DNA from: Selaginella moellendorffii
Lineage: Eukaryota > Streptophyta > Lycopodiopsida > Selaginellales > Selaginellaceae
Length of the DNA: 64,000 bases
Reading direction: 5' to 3'
Assembly (NCBI RefSeq): GCF_000143415.4
Contig: NW_003314415.1
Span: 1-64,000 of the forward strand
Both the position numbers and the translations under genes were made by a program. Under the pieces are notes generated by a model. The model worked only from the letters and a program-made list of their open reading frames with translations, made no database searches and was not told the origin of the DNA. Below are positions 10,064 through 22,319 of the stretch, in pieces; position 1 is the first letter of the stretch; every line of letters starts with the position of its first letter.

Positions 10064-11844
10064 TCCCAAACCCTAGACACGTCCTCCTCCCCAAGCTGCG
10101 TTGCGAGCACATAGCTTCCTCCTCCACACGGCTCCAACGCCGTCGCCAGCCCCGCCGCTCGCGATCCCCTCTCCTTGTCGCCAAGAACCCTACAGGCGCT
10201 CAGCAAGCTCGTCCACGCGATCCTGTCTGGCTCAAACGGCATTGCTTCGAGCAAATCCTCAGCCTCATCGACCTTCCCCGCCCGGGCAAGAAGATCGATC
10301 ATGATCTTGTAATGCTCCATCCCTGGCGCAATGCCGTGATCTCCCTGGATGGACTGGAAATATTTCCAGACCTGCGCGAAGATCCCCGCCTGGCCGCAAG
10401 CGTAGATCACATTCTTGAAGACGATGTCGTCGGGCGCTTCACCGTGGAGCGCCATGGCGTGGAAGAGCCTTAGGGCATCGCGGCCATGCCCGTGCTGGGC
10501 ATATGCCCCCACCATGGACGTCCAGGTGAGGATATTCTTGTACGGCATGGCGTCAAAGAGCTCGCGAGCGCGGCCCAAGTTTCCGCAGCGCCCGTACATG
10601 GCCACCAGGGAGGTGCCCACGACGTGGTCCGACTCGATCCCGGAACCGGCGAAGCTCGCGTGGAGGAGCTTTCCCTGTGGGAAGAGCCCTAATGCAGCGC
10701 AAGCGTCGAAGATCGCGCTCACCGTCTCGATTGTCGGCTGCTCGCCCTGGATCTCCATGAGCTTGAAGAGATCGAGGGCCTCGCGGCCGTGGCCGCGCTG
10801 GGCGTAGGCGGTGATCATCACATTCCAGGAGATTACGTGTGGATTGGCCATGGAATCAAAGATCGCTCGCGCTTTGGGCAGATCCCCGGCTTGGGCATAT
10901 GCAACCGCCATGCTCGTCTCGCACAGTCCATCATGGTGCGGCATTCCATGGAAGATCTCCTCGGCCTCGCCCAGATTCCCGGCCGCAGCGACCGTGGAGA
11001 GCGCGATCGTGGCGGTGACGAGGTCGTGGTGGGGCAATCGCTGGAACAAGGCCCTGAGTTCCTCGATGGATCTTCTCTTGGCGTAGGCCGAGAGCATTGC
11101 TGTCCACAAGATCTTGTCCCGGGGTGCCGCGCGATCGAAAACTCGCCAGGCATCGCGCGTGGTGCCGAATTGGGCGTAGGTCTCGATCAATGCCGTGGAT
11201 GGCACGGGATTTGGAGCGAGCCCGGCCTCGCAAATCGAGAGCTCGACCGTCCGCGCCTGGGCGTAGGAAGAACACGCATTGATCGTGCCTAGGAAGGTCA
11301 ATTGATTTGGGCGGAATCCCTCGAGCTTCATCCGGTGAAAGAGCTCCATCGCGTCGGATAGATGCCCGGTTCGGGTATATGCTGCAATCATAGCGTTCCA
11401 GGAGACAGTATCCTTGTAACAATTCCTGTCGAACAGATACCTGGCAGTCGCAAGATCCCCTTGTCGGGAGAATGCCGACATGAGACAGTTCCACGTGGTG
11501 GAATCTCGAATGGGCAGCCTGGCAAAGAGATCCTTGGCGTGCTGGAGATGCCCATTCCGGGTATATGCGTTGATAATGTGATTCCAGGAGAAGGTGTTGG
11601 GTGTTCGAATCCGGTCGAAGGCAGATCTCGCGCCATCCACGCATCCAAGGCTGCTGTACAATTCGAGCTGGATGTTTCCCAGAGAGGTGTCTCCACTGAA
11701 GTTGGAGCGAGAGATCTCACTGCAAACATGGTCAAGAGCTTCTTTGCTCGCGCATTCTCGCAGCTTTCGGGCGTATGAAGCTCGATCTAAGGATTTGGCC
11801 GTTGATGGCAGCTTCTGTTTTACCAGGGCGGACGCATTGTGCAT
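10045..11844 (-). CDS. PPR protein, S/L-rich
   Basis: This frame of about 599 aa begins at the first ATG (11844); the longer frame upstream starts only with TTG. Repeats run from residue 50 onward: NTFSWNHIINAYTRNGHL, DTVSWNAMIAAYTRTGHL, ILTWTSMVGAYAQHGHG and HYKIMIDLLARAGKVDEAE. The C-terminus (IAWTSLLSACRVLG) is an early E-motif, then the frame ends after a short unrelated tail. A DYW domain is absent. It is probably an organellar RNA-binding protein, but the target is unknown. It sits head-to-tail with the next PPR gene, whose ATG lies before this stop codon. Confidence 0.83.
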   Translation of the reverse strand: MHNASALVKQKLPSTAKSLDRASYARKLRECASKEALDHVCSEISRSNFSGDTSLGNIQLELYSSLGCVDGARSAFDRIRTPNTFSWNHIINAYTRNGHLQHAKDLFARLPIRDSTTWNCLMSAFSRQGDLATARYLFDRNCYKDTVSWNAMIAAYTRTGHLSDAMELFHRMKLEGFRPNQLTFLGTINACSSYAQARTVELSICEAGLAPNPVPSTALIETYAQFGTTRDAWRVFDRAAPRDKILWTAMLSAYAKRRSIEELRALFQRLPHHDLVTATIALSTVAAAGNLGEAEEIFHGMPHHDGLCETSMAVAYAQAGDLPKARAIFDSMANPHVISWNVMITAYAQRGHGREALDLFKLMEIQGEQPTIETVSAIFDACAALGLFPQGKLLHASFAGSGIESDHVVGTSLVAMYGRCGNLGRARELFDAMPYKNILTWTSMVGAYAQHGHGRDALRLFHAMALHGEAPDDIVFKNVIYACGQAGIFAQVWKYFQSIQGDHGIAPGMEHYKIMIDLLARAGKVDEAEDLLEAMPFEPDRIAWTSLLSACRVLGDKERGSRAAGLATALEPCGGGSYVLATQLGEEDVSRVWECERGA

Positions 11845-12465
11845 CCTACTATGCTCGCAAGAAGCTGCCACCAACGTTTAGATGCATCTAATCGTTGGTC
11901 AAATAAAGAAAAGAAAAGAAAAGAAAGAACTTGGTGAAAAATGTCTGGAAAACGGTGAAAGCAATTGCTCCAGGAACAACAATCCAAGGAGCTGGAAAAA
12001 GATTTAACGATGAATGGAACTATTCTTACACTTGAAACCTTCCTCCCACTTCACATCTTGAAAACATTGTTTTTAAAAACACCAGAATACAAGGTTGAGA
12101 AGCTCCTGTGTTTGGCACAAGCATACACGCCGATACTATGCTCATGTTTTTGGCAAACATACAAGGTTGGATCGACGTCTTTTATCAGCTCTGTATAGTT
12201 TTTTCTCGAGTCTTTTCTCAGCTCCGTAACATCTAGTCTTTTCTCATTTCCATGGCAATATTGTAGATCCCTGACATAAGTACGAGTATCCCAATCCATT
12301 CCCTGTGTAGTACAAATGTATGAGGTTCCTAGATTAACAAAAACAAGTCTATGGTTTACCTCTCCAAACTCCAACTTCTCATCTTTCATTTCTGCCGAAA
12401 TGCTCTGCTTTTATTTATTGCTTCCTGGTTAGCAAACAATTAGTATGACTAGTATATAAGGTACC
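11845..12465. other. Intergenic stretch, no supported gene
   Basis: The stretch holds an AAAAG-rich run (11900-11930) and low-complexity A/T-rich sequence. A minus-strand open frame of 112 codons (12051-12389) has no recognisable motif. It may be 3' untranslated sequence or a last exon of the gene that starts at 13524; the sequence alone cannot decide. Confidence 0.5.
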
Positions 12466-13524
12466 TCTCTGGTGGTAATCAGCTCCTCTTCCTGAGGCAC
12501 TTTGGTTGGTGGATCCGAAACAATGAGCTCTCCTGTCAAATGCCGTTTGGATACGTTCTGTATTGCTGCTTTCCGCTTGTTAGTTGAAAGATACCCCAAA
12601 CAAGGCAAAACACAGATATCTTAGTCACCTGCTGGTTCTGGCACTTTGATTTTGGTGTTCTCTGGGGCTAGTTGCTCAGTGTCCTCAATTATCTCAACTG
12701 CGGGCTCCTGGCTTTAACCAAGACAGTAGAAAAAAAGCTACAAACCTTTTAGAGCTTTCTCCTTCTTCGTTCTGGTTTTCACTACAGGTGGAAGTGGCTG
12801 CAAAAGAAAAGAAAAAAGAAAAAGACAAAAAGAAAAAAAAAATGGTTTTTAAAATGCAGAACACCATGAAAGATATTCACCCCTTCTTTAGCTCTTTCCA
12901 AAAGCTCTTCTTCTGTCATGAGCTCGCATGGCATACCATCTGATCCATATTTTCTTCGGTCACTCTCTCGCACTGCAGCACCATAGAAAATTCTATCCCT
13001 TTCACCCCACCTCCTGGAAGAAAAAAACAAGCCATAAAATCATGTGGAAATATAATACGAACTCTTGGAGATGGAAGGTGGCGAGCTCCTTGGCCTCATT
13101 GGCCATTGTTAGGAGCTGAGCAAGTGCTGAGCGCTCGATCCTTGAAACAGTAAACCAAGAACCACGTCCATCAAGCAGAGCAATCGACAACCCTTCTGCG
13201 TTTGCTATGGAGTAGATTTGCTTAAGAGTAAGCTTTTTGTTCTCTCCATTCACAATGGCAGCAAACAATTGATCACCCAGCTTCTTCTTCGCCTTCCCCT
13301 TTTTCTAAACACACAGAAAGAAAAGGAAAGCACAAGCATTACCAACGCCATTCGCTGTAGCTAAGGAAATACGATCGAGCCAGATAAATAACCCTAGCTC
13401 CACAAGTTTTGTTTAAATAGTGAACCTTATAGAACCAAGTTAGGGAGTAAGTGTTAAAATTCTTTGCTGGATTGTCGTGATAAGCTCCGTATAGTTTTGC
13501 TGCCACCTTCGGACCTATCAACAT
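12466..13524 (-). CDS. Unrecognised protein with charged, Lys/Glu-rich region
   Basis: The exons read as one protein. The start is an ATG at 13522-13524 (MLIGPKVAAKLYGAYHDN). A GT-AG intron then joins WFYK to KKGKAKKKLGDQLFAAIV and a well-formed block (LTLKQIYSIANAEGLSIALL, GSWFTVSRIERSALAQLL). Next comes RRWGERDRIFYGAAVRESDR and an acidic helix, MTEEELLERAKEG. After that are short Pro/Lys/Glu-rich exons (PLPPVVKTRTKKEK, EPAVEIIEDTEQL, PPTKVPQEEELITTRE). I do not recognise the family. The basic then acidic composition would suit a nuclear protein, but that is inference. The 3' end near 12466 is uncertain. Part of the gene is duplicated at 6400-6660. Confidence 0.5.
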
Positions 13525-13640
13525 TTTCGAATTACCAAAACAGTGAAGAAAAAGAGAAAAATTTCTACATGGAGGTGATGGTCGCTACAGTGCCCCAACA
13601 TTTCGAAATGGACTTTAGTTCTCCTATTAAGTTATTATCT

Positions 13641-13649
13641 TATATATAT
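13641..13649 (-). promoter_or_regulatory. Possible TATA box for the gene starting at 13524
   Basis: The minus strand reads ATATATATA about 120 bp upstream of the ATG. The surrounding sequence is A/T-rich, so this is a weak call. Confidence 0.3.
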
Positions 13650-13932
13650 CCGGCACTGTATTCTAGCTACATATTATAGCTATCTTAGACACTTAGCTCT
13701 TAAAATACTGCCTCTAATCAGGTATTTCATTATTACCCGAGGTCATTGTTACCCGGAAAATGAAAAACGATATACAAACAGCGACATCTCGTGGTTTGAT
13801 TATCTCGTTCCTGAAGAAGGCCTTACCTTTGGAGCACTAAAGATGCAAATATGAATTTCCAGAAGCATTTTCCATCCTAATCTGAAACTTCAGACAATTA
13901 GACTATTTCTTGAGCAAAAGAGAATGAACAAA

Positions 13933-15947
13933 TCAGGTGTCGCTGGTGAAGTCTAAGACCCTGTACTTCTGCGAGATAAGCTCCGCTTTCACTTTTCTGG
14001 CGGTATCAGTAGCGCAGCCGACGAGAATCAGGATTGATGTTCCTGCAAATCCCCTGAAAGCGGTCAAGTGTGTTAACCATTCCACGGCAGCAGGAGACAC
14101 AGCCATGATCACTAGAAAGGTGGAATCCAACACTGAAATCCGTGTGAGGACCTAGACGAGCAATAAAACCGGCGAAGTGTTATAAGAGCAACTTCAAGTC
14201 TAGATGAGTCTTACTGTCTCGATGAATGCGGCTGTGGCTTTTCCCGGCCTGACCGACGGGATAGAAGCGCCTTGACGCTTAAGTTGGTCGCTCACGTCCG
14301 AAGGATCTAGCTGCAAAAACGTGTAGAAATAGTTGAAGAACGCAATGAGCACTGCGTTCGTGGGAAGGTAGAATGATCCTGTTCAAAGAAGAAACTAAGT
14401 AAATCCAAAGGTGATGCAGATTGCATGATCACAAACCTCCTGGATTCAATGTAGCTACTATGTTGTTAAAACCTGTAGCTCCAGAGAATCGAGCTACGGA
14501 GGACGTGAGAGCTAGTGCCGATGTTGAAAAGATTATCGGCATCACACCCGAGCTGTTAATCTGGAGAGCAAAACCAGTCAGTCATAATATTCTTGACAAG
14601 AAAACACGTACTTTAAACGGAAGGTATGCAGATTTTTGAAGCCCTCCACTGTATCTCGAAGCATAATTCAAAGGAATTCTTCGCTCAGATTCCTGCAACA
14701 ATGGCCTTGAATAAGAAACTGCGATCAAAGACATTCTTCCAACGTACCTGCACATAAACTATTCCAAGCACGAGCAAGAAGAACGAAAGACCAATGGTAC
14801 CAAGGCCAGCGTAATTGGCATCCTTGAGTGCTTGGTCTATTGTTCGTCCGACAGAGGCAGGCAAAGATGATATGATGTTGGTGAAAATCAAAAGCGAAGT
14901 GCCATTCCCAAGCTTGATGTCTGATATCCTCTCTCCAATGTAGGACGTAAGAACAGCACCAATGGTAAGCAGGGATATAGAAGTGAAGATCCACCCCAAG
15001 CTAAAGTCGTCGGCGTAAGGGCGGATATAGAGAACTTGTCCAATAGCCTGCAAAGTTTCTCCTTCGTGAACAAACAAGAACTTCTTGTTGTCCAGCAAAA
15101 ACAGTACCTGGAAAATGGCGAAGGCAACCGAGGCGTAGCGCGTGTACTGGAGAACTTTCTTCCTTCCAGCTTCGCCTTCTTTCTTTTGGAGCCTCTCGAG
15201 TTCTGGGAAGAGCGATCCAAGCAGCTGGAACAAGATTTGAGCGTTGATGAACGGAACTATCCCGAGCGAGCACACACCGAGCCTTCCGATTCCACCACCG
15301 GAGAAGGCGTCGAGCGTCCGAAACAAACTGTTATCGGTCATGCTTCCAGAGAAGGCTGCCCTGTCAACTCCCGGTAGAGGGATATATGTCCCGACTCTTG
15401 ACAAAGCTAGCCACCCCAAGAGCAGTAAAAACTTCCCGGGAAGCTTGCCTCGAAAGAAATCCCCGAAATCGATCGAGCTATCCTCGATGGCAGCTGGAAA
15501 AGAAGAAAATGTGTAAGAACTACCTATACACGATATGGAAGAAAGAAAAGAATTTTTCCATACCCGCAATTCCCTTTCCAGTGGATTGCTTTCCAGAAGT
15601 TTGCTTATTGCCAATCGCTTTCATCGCAACAACGCACAAATCTCCCCAGGCCGCGACGAAATTTCCATTCGCTGGCTCGCAGATCCCCAGCGGGTCGAAT
15701 TCCCACTCGGCTCTCCGCCTGCGCAATCATTCCAGAGACTGCAGTGACAATTAAGCCAACAGCCAGGGATCAAAATGCCCTACCTGGAAGAACAAGGAGA
15801 AGAAGAAATCTTTACGGACATGGCTGCCCGAGCTCCGCGGAGGCGCCTGGAATCCACTCGTACCATTGCATTCCTCCATCCCCAATCGCGCGGCTGGTCC
15901 AGCCGCCGCTGTGGAGACCACTGCGATGCCACAGCTACAAGCGCCAT
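13933..15947 (-). CDS. SCY1: Plastid SecY translocase (thylakoid SCY1 type)
   Basis: The gene encodes the channel subunit of the plastid Sec translocase, which moves unfolded proteins into or across thylakoids with SecA and SecE. The first exon (ATG at 15947) gives MALVAVASQWSPQRR, a Ser/Arg-rich transit peptide. The mature part starts near FFRGKLPGKFLLLLGWLALS. Typical SecY blocks follow: GGGIGRLGVCSLGIVPFINA, QKKEGEAGRKKVLQYTRYA, GERISDIKLGNGTSLLIF, LGIVYVQ joined to ERRIPLNYASRY, and NSSGVMPIIFSTS. The C-terminus (THLTAFRGFAGTSILILVG, ARKVKAELISQKY) resembles Arabidopsis SCY1 more than the envelope SCY2. The stop is at 13933. Introns are short. The start lies 134 bp from the stop of the DPM1 gene, same strand. 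Confidence 0.92.
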
Positions 15948-16081
15948 AGCCGGGAAGAACCCTAAATTAGCTAGCCGTTAAACCTTTCGTTTAAATGGAA
16001 CTGTTAATCGAATTTTTTTTTGGACGCACTGTGCTCGAGGAGATTCTTTCCTTCCAATCAGAGAAAAATAATTTCCTTTCA

Positions 16082-17206
<1,125 letters not shown>

Positions 17207-17648
17207 TCCAAGAGCCCTAGCTCTCACTTAAACCCTAAAATTTAGAAGCTTTCGACTTCGGGTCTGATTATTTGACCGGTTTTGACGTACGAATCAACAG
17301 TGTAATTGCTGGTCTTTTTTGGATAAGTTTATCCACTGAACTTTGAGATTGGCTCTTCTTCTCTTTCTTGGCATCGTGTCGATCGTGATGTCTTTATCAG
17401 TCACTGACAATCGTCTCTGCTGGGCAAGGAATTTTAGACCATGGCAGCTTCGAGACTTGACGAGCCAACCTCTCCAACCTTTCTCACTCAGCCTCTTGAA
17501 GCTTGGATCGCAGCCGGGAGATGGCTGCAAGGAGAGATTTCAGTCTTACAACGCTACACCTTAAATCCTGCACCTTCATGGGAAAGAAAAGAAAAAAGAT
17601 TAGACCTTGCACAGAGAGATCACGTTTGCGTACCCGGTGAACTATGTA

Positions 17649-18220
17649 TCATGGATCGAATCTCAAGGAAACAACACGGGATTGCCTGTTGTGCTTCGCT
17701 AGCCTCGTGAAAACGCTCGTAAAACACGAGGGCGCCCACCACGGGGTTCTAACCTCCTGTTCTCCTCGCAAGCACGCCACTGGGACAATCCAAAAACCAA
17801 GCCAGTGAGCTCGAAATCTCCGTGAAAACTTCTCAAAGCTAGCTCTAGCTCCATCTCATGAAGATGGAAAAACAAAAATTCCAAGAGACAAAAAAGAGAT
17901 CTCATTGACTCACCTTTGATGTTGCGCAGCTCTTTACATAGCGTGATGAAGTCCCCCCATTTCATATGACACCGCCGGATGAACCGAAGGATTTGTTCCG
18001 TAGTGAACGAGGATAAGTTATCGAGATACTCGCCGTTCACTCCATTTTGCTTGAACGTCTCCCTGTAACTCCCGAGCCCGATCTCTTCGAGCCAAACGCC
18101 AACGTCCTGGAGGCGCGAGCGAAAGGGACGAGTTAGACGGCACACACAAGGAGAAGTCGTGTCTACCTCCGGTGTCCAGATGAAAAAGTCGAGCGGCTCC
18201 GGAGAAGATCCCGAGGTCAT
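17649..18220 (-). CDS. Small SAM-domain protein
   Basis: Three exons give a protein of about 120 aa. Exon 1 (ATG at 18220) encodes MTSGSSPEPLDFFIWTPE. Exon 2 encodes a sterile alpha motif: DVGVWLEEIGLGSYRETFKQ, NGVNGEYLDNL and FIRRCHMKWGDFITLCKEL. Exon 3 encodes VACLRGEQEVRTPWWAPSC and ends in SRVVSLRFDP with a TGA at 17649-17651. The layout resembles a conserved plant SAM protein of unknown function (similar to Arabidopsis At3g07760, from memory). SAM domains mediate protein or RNA binding; the partner is unknown. A probable non-coding 5' exon lies near 18530-18780, followed by a GT donor. Confidence 0.82.
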
Positions 18221-19502
18221 CTTTGGTCCGCTTCCGATAGTGGTGGTCGTCGGGAAGAACGAAGAAGATGAAGTTCAGCTCTTGGAATGAAGCAGCATGG
18301 CGATGATCTTCCTCATCTCCTCATCATGCTTTGAAGAGATAGAAAGAGAGGAGGGGAAGAATTCTTGCTCGATGGAGTACCTGGAATGGGATTTAGAGGC
18401 TCTTCCTCACCGACAGAGAAAATAAAGATTTAAAATACCTTCCAAGCCAAACTATGGCGGCTTCCAAGCCAGAGGCAGCGTGTTCTTGCGCTGGACGCGA
18501 GCACCCTAAATTCCAGCAACGCGATTAGCTCACCAAGAAAAGAAAGCCACGAATTTCTCGGTTAGAAGCTCCGCCGCAGCAAACGCTGGAGAATCGAGAA
18601 TGCAGGGCCAAGAAATTCATCCGCGCGACGCTCAGATTCGCGGGACGGGGAAGGGAGGCAAAATGCGGCACACTGGCAGATCGCTCACCTCCGAGAAAGA
18701 AAGTCTCCACAGCGAAGAGGGGCGCGAAGCGATGGAGGAGGAGAATTTCTTCGTAGCGGTGGGAGCGCGCTCTAATCTTGCTCGCGCCGCAACTAACACA
18801 ACACAGCCATAGCCAAAATAACCTAGAGAAGAAAAAGAAAAAGCGAATTTCTCTTGTCTTTAGCAAGTTAAAACAAATAAACGGCACTGTGTTTAAAACA
18901 AACCAGGGATTTAATCTCTTATCGCATATTCGAATACTAGCTTTTGGTGATCTAATAGAAAGATTTATAATTATGAGCACTAGATACACATGTACTTTTA
19001 ATACTCCACGAAAAAGTATGTGAGTGCTTTTATAAACTTGGAAGCTATCCATTCCTTGCAAGTTTATAAAAAGGATCTCTTTGCTTCGCTTTGGACAGGA
19101 GTGCGGGACTCACAACACAATCCCTTTTTTAAAGTTTAGAATCGATCAATCGTCTTTTTTTTTCTCGCAGTGACAACTTAACCACAAAAGTTGGCCTCTA
19201 GAATTTCTCAAGCAAAGCCTGGATCAAGACTCAAAACTCCCGTGAGTGAAAGAAGGCAAAGAAAAAAGAAAAAAAAAAGAAAAAGAAAAAGAAAGAACTT
19301 TGGAAAGCAATTAACAAGAGCTTCTAAGAATCGAGAGAGCGAGAGAAAGAGAAGGAACTGCGCTTGCTTCCTCGTTTTTCTTTCCTTTCTCTAGTTGATC
19401 TTCAAGTCTTCCTCCTCCAAACAGGAAAGCCTGGCTTGGCTCCTCACAAAACTTTTGCTGCGCTTTATAAACCATCTCCTCGAAACTTATTCCTGCCGGA
19501 GC
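18221..19502. other. Leader of the SAM gene and trailer of CUL3; no other gene
   Basis: The segment 18230-18800 is probably 5' untranslated sequence and promoter for the SAM gene, with a possible leader intron whose donor follows TTTCTTG near 18537. From 18820 to 19300 the DNA is A/T-rich with an A/G tract of about 45 bp at 19255-19300. The part next to 19503 is likely the CUL3 3' untranslated region. A 178-codon minus-strand frame at 18525-19061 shows no domain and crosses A/T-rich sequence, so it was not called. Confidence 0.45.
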
Positions 19503-21846
19503 TTAAGCCAGGTACCTGTAGAGCTTCCTGTCAACTTTGTCCCTCTCCAGAAACTCCCGCTCGATCAGCGACTCAATCCTCTTCTTGATCACCGCTGGAT
19601 TCGGCAAGAACCTGGCCTGGAGCTGCTTCGTCACCTCGCTCACAATGTTGTTGTGATCCAGTACCCGCCGCGACTTCATGATCCTCACGATGGCCGCTTC
19701 GATCTGCGGCTTCCGGTCCTCCTCCACCTTCTGCCGCGTCTCCTGCTTCTCCGGCTCGCTCTCCTTCTGCGCAACCACCGTGCTGATCTTCACCTTGTAA
19801 AGCTTGCTCGCGAACTTGTCGTTGAAGAGGAACACGTCGTCCTCGTTGATGTCCTTGCTCATCGGCTCCTTCCGCAAGACGTTCTTGCCTTTGACGAGCG
19901 CCAGAGACTGCAAGCACCGCTTCAAGTCCGCGGCTGGAATGTCCGTCGCCTGCTCGATCTCCCTGTAAGTCACCTTGTCCGCCATGTTGAAGAGCATGAG
20001 CACGCACATCTGGTACGTGGAGACGTTGAGCTCGTGCCGCGCACCGTTGCCAAACGTAGCCTTGAGGTCCGCGGTTCCCATATTCGTTTGCCAGGTGAGG
20101 CGTCTCCCGGTGTGCGTCGACAAGTAGTACGTCTTGAACTTGTCACACACCGAGAGGATCTCCGTCGGCAAGTTACACCTCGCGCCCGACTGCGTTGGCC
20201 AGGAGCCGGTTGTGAGAACCTGTACCGAGAGCGTCGGTGCCTCCCCTGGCTGCTCGCAGTTCGCCATCATCGAGCTAAAGCCTTGCATTGTGTCCCGGGA
20301 CGTCTTCATGTCCGTGAACATACCCTCGAGCTTGGACGTGAATTGGTAGCCGCACTCCGTCTTGAGCTTCACGATGAGGCTCCTCTCTGCGTCGTCCGAG
20401 ATGGTTCTCCCGGACAGGAGCCGCTTGGCGAGGTGCTGCTTGTAGTACTTCTCAAACACGTCCTTCTCCTGGAGGTAGCGGAAGAGCATCATCACTTTGT
20501 CCAGCACCGTCTCGATGTCCTCCTCGCTGACGCCCTTGAGCCCCTTGCGGAGCTTGTCGTCCACGAACAGCGAGATGAACTCGGGCGACCGGGCATTGAG
20601 GTTGATGAAGTACTCAAACGCCGAGTTCAAGGCGTTCTGGAACGTCTTGTCGTTGCTAAACGAGGAACGGATTATCCTGTCATACTTGTCCTTCTCGTCC
20701 AGGAGACGCTGCACGAACTCTACCGGGTCCTTGAGCCTCTCCGGGTCGACGACCAAGTTCTTGCCAACCTCCCTAAGGTGTGAAGTCATGAGATCGCGAA
20801 TCGTCTGGAGCCCTGTAGTGACCCGCCGGAAGAGACTATACATGCGAGCCAAGTCGTCATACTTGTCGTCAGTGAGCATCGAAACAAGCCCCGAGTTTTC
20901 CATCTCCACAAGCAGCTTCATGTGGTGGCCGATCATCTCCCTGTCCACAACAGATGTGATCTTTGGCTCGCTCCGAGGAAAGAGATAATGCGTCACCCTG
21001 TCCATCTCCTCGTTGAGCCTCCTCTCGGCCTTTTTCAAGTAGTCGGCACAGTCGCTGCTCTCGAGAAACTGCTGGGACTCTATCCTGTAAAAGTCCGCGG
21101 CCGCGTCCAGGAAAGGCTTCTCGAATTCCTCCTCGTACACCGCCACCCCCAAGTCCATCAACATCTTGGTGATGTTTCGCATCAAGCCTCTGTTGATCAC
21201 TTCCCCCGTCCTCTCCCTGTGAACCAAGTCGAGCAGCGTATCTCTCAACCTGTCCTTGATCGTCGGGCATCTCACGATCGTGTCTCGCCACAAGTTTAGC
21301 CCCAGCTCGTGGACGGGGGTCTTGCTGGAGTTCTGTACGTAAGTCCTGTCCATGTACATGAGGATGTCCCGGATCATTTGTAGAGCTTTGTTGTGCTCGG
21401 ACCATTTCCCGTTTAGCTCCTCGAGAAAGAGACCACCTTGCGCCGCCTCGATCACCCGAGAAAACTCTTGCAAATGCTGCGTCATCGTGGTTTCCAGCCC
21501 CGCGTAGAGCTTCTCTCCATACTTGTGAAGAACCATGTTGTAGGCATTCCTAGAAAGGAAGAACAAAAAAGACTTTAGCACAAGGAGGAAGAATGGATCT
21601 ACTCTAAAGAATGCAAATTCACGAGGAGCAAAGCAAAGAAAATGGAATGGAATGGAATCGCGGCAAAGGAAAGTAAAGCACGAACCTGTAGAGCTCCTCA
21701 AAGCTCAAGCCGCTGGCGTTGCGATTGTAAATCTCGTGAATCGCATCCTCCAATATCTTCCAGGTCTTCTCGGCATACCTGGGATCCATCTCGACCTTGT
21801 GCTTGAAGGGCTCGATCTTGAACGGCTTCTTCTTCGGCTGGCTCAT
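19503..21846 (-). CDS. CUL3: Cullin-3, scaffold of BTB-CUL3-RBX1 ubiquitin ligases
   Basis: Two exons (21846-21686 and 21549-19503) encode 735 aa, the usual CUL3 length. The protein bridges BTB-domain adaptors and the RING protein RBX1. The N-terminus, MSQPKKKPFKIEPFKHKVEM followed by YAEKTWKILEDAIHEIYN, matches the plant CUL3 BTB-binding segment. The cullin-homology region has EKYYKQHLAKRLLSGR, CGYQFTSKLEGMF and VLTTGSWP. The winged-helix tail has EAAIVRIMKSRRVLDHNN, which holds the neddylation lysine, and ends RKLYRYLA. Upstream in-frame sequence would add a Pro/Ala-rich stretch, but MSQPKKK matches other plant CUL3 starts. A divergent paralogue lies 2.6 kb away on the other strand. Confidence 0.93.
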
Positions 21847-22319
21847 CTTTGCCGGGGCCGGTCGATCTGCTCCAAGCTCTCCCCCTAGGGTTTCTTTGCC
21901 CGACCCCAGCCCTAGGGAATCGTCGCCATGGAGTGCCGCGGGGGCGAGAATTCGTAGCGTCGCGGGAAAGAACACCGCCACTGGGAGAATGCGCTAGGGC
22001 TTGCCAGACGAAGAGTTCGCCATAGCCACTTTCTTCTCCTTTCTTTATTTTTGTATACGCACGGGTTAATTTTTTTTTCCCTCTTGTGCCATCTCAGCAA
22101 TGCGCACCATGTCATAAGCTACAAGCTCTGGTAAAAATCGTGTTTCTTCGCGACGAAGTGTATTGCTACGATTGTCTCGCTCGAAAACTTTGGAAGAGAT
22201 TGATCGAATCTCGCTCTATTGCCACCATTGTGTCGCTCGAAATCACTGCCAAAGATCGATCGAATCTAGTGTCACTCGATCTCTCTCTCTTTCTCAATCG
22301 ACGAAACGAAAGCTTACTT

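Noticed and set aside
11845-11874. N-terminal extension of the PPR protein to 11874.
   Set aside because: The frame opens with TTG. The first ATG is at 11844.
18525-19061. 178-codon minus-strand frame.
   Set aside because: It has no motif, spans A/T-rich DNA and overlaps the likely non-coding leader of the SAM gene.
19395-20783. Long plus-strand frame of 462 codons.
   Set aside because: It is the complement of the GC-rich CUL3 coding exon and has the skewed His/Leu/Val/Arg composition of an antisense shadow.
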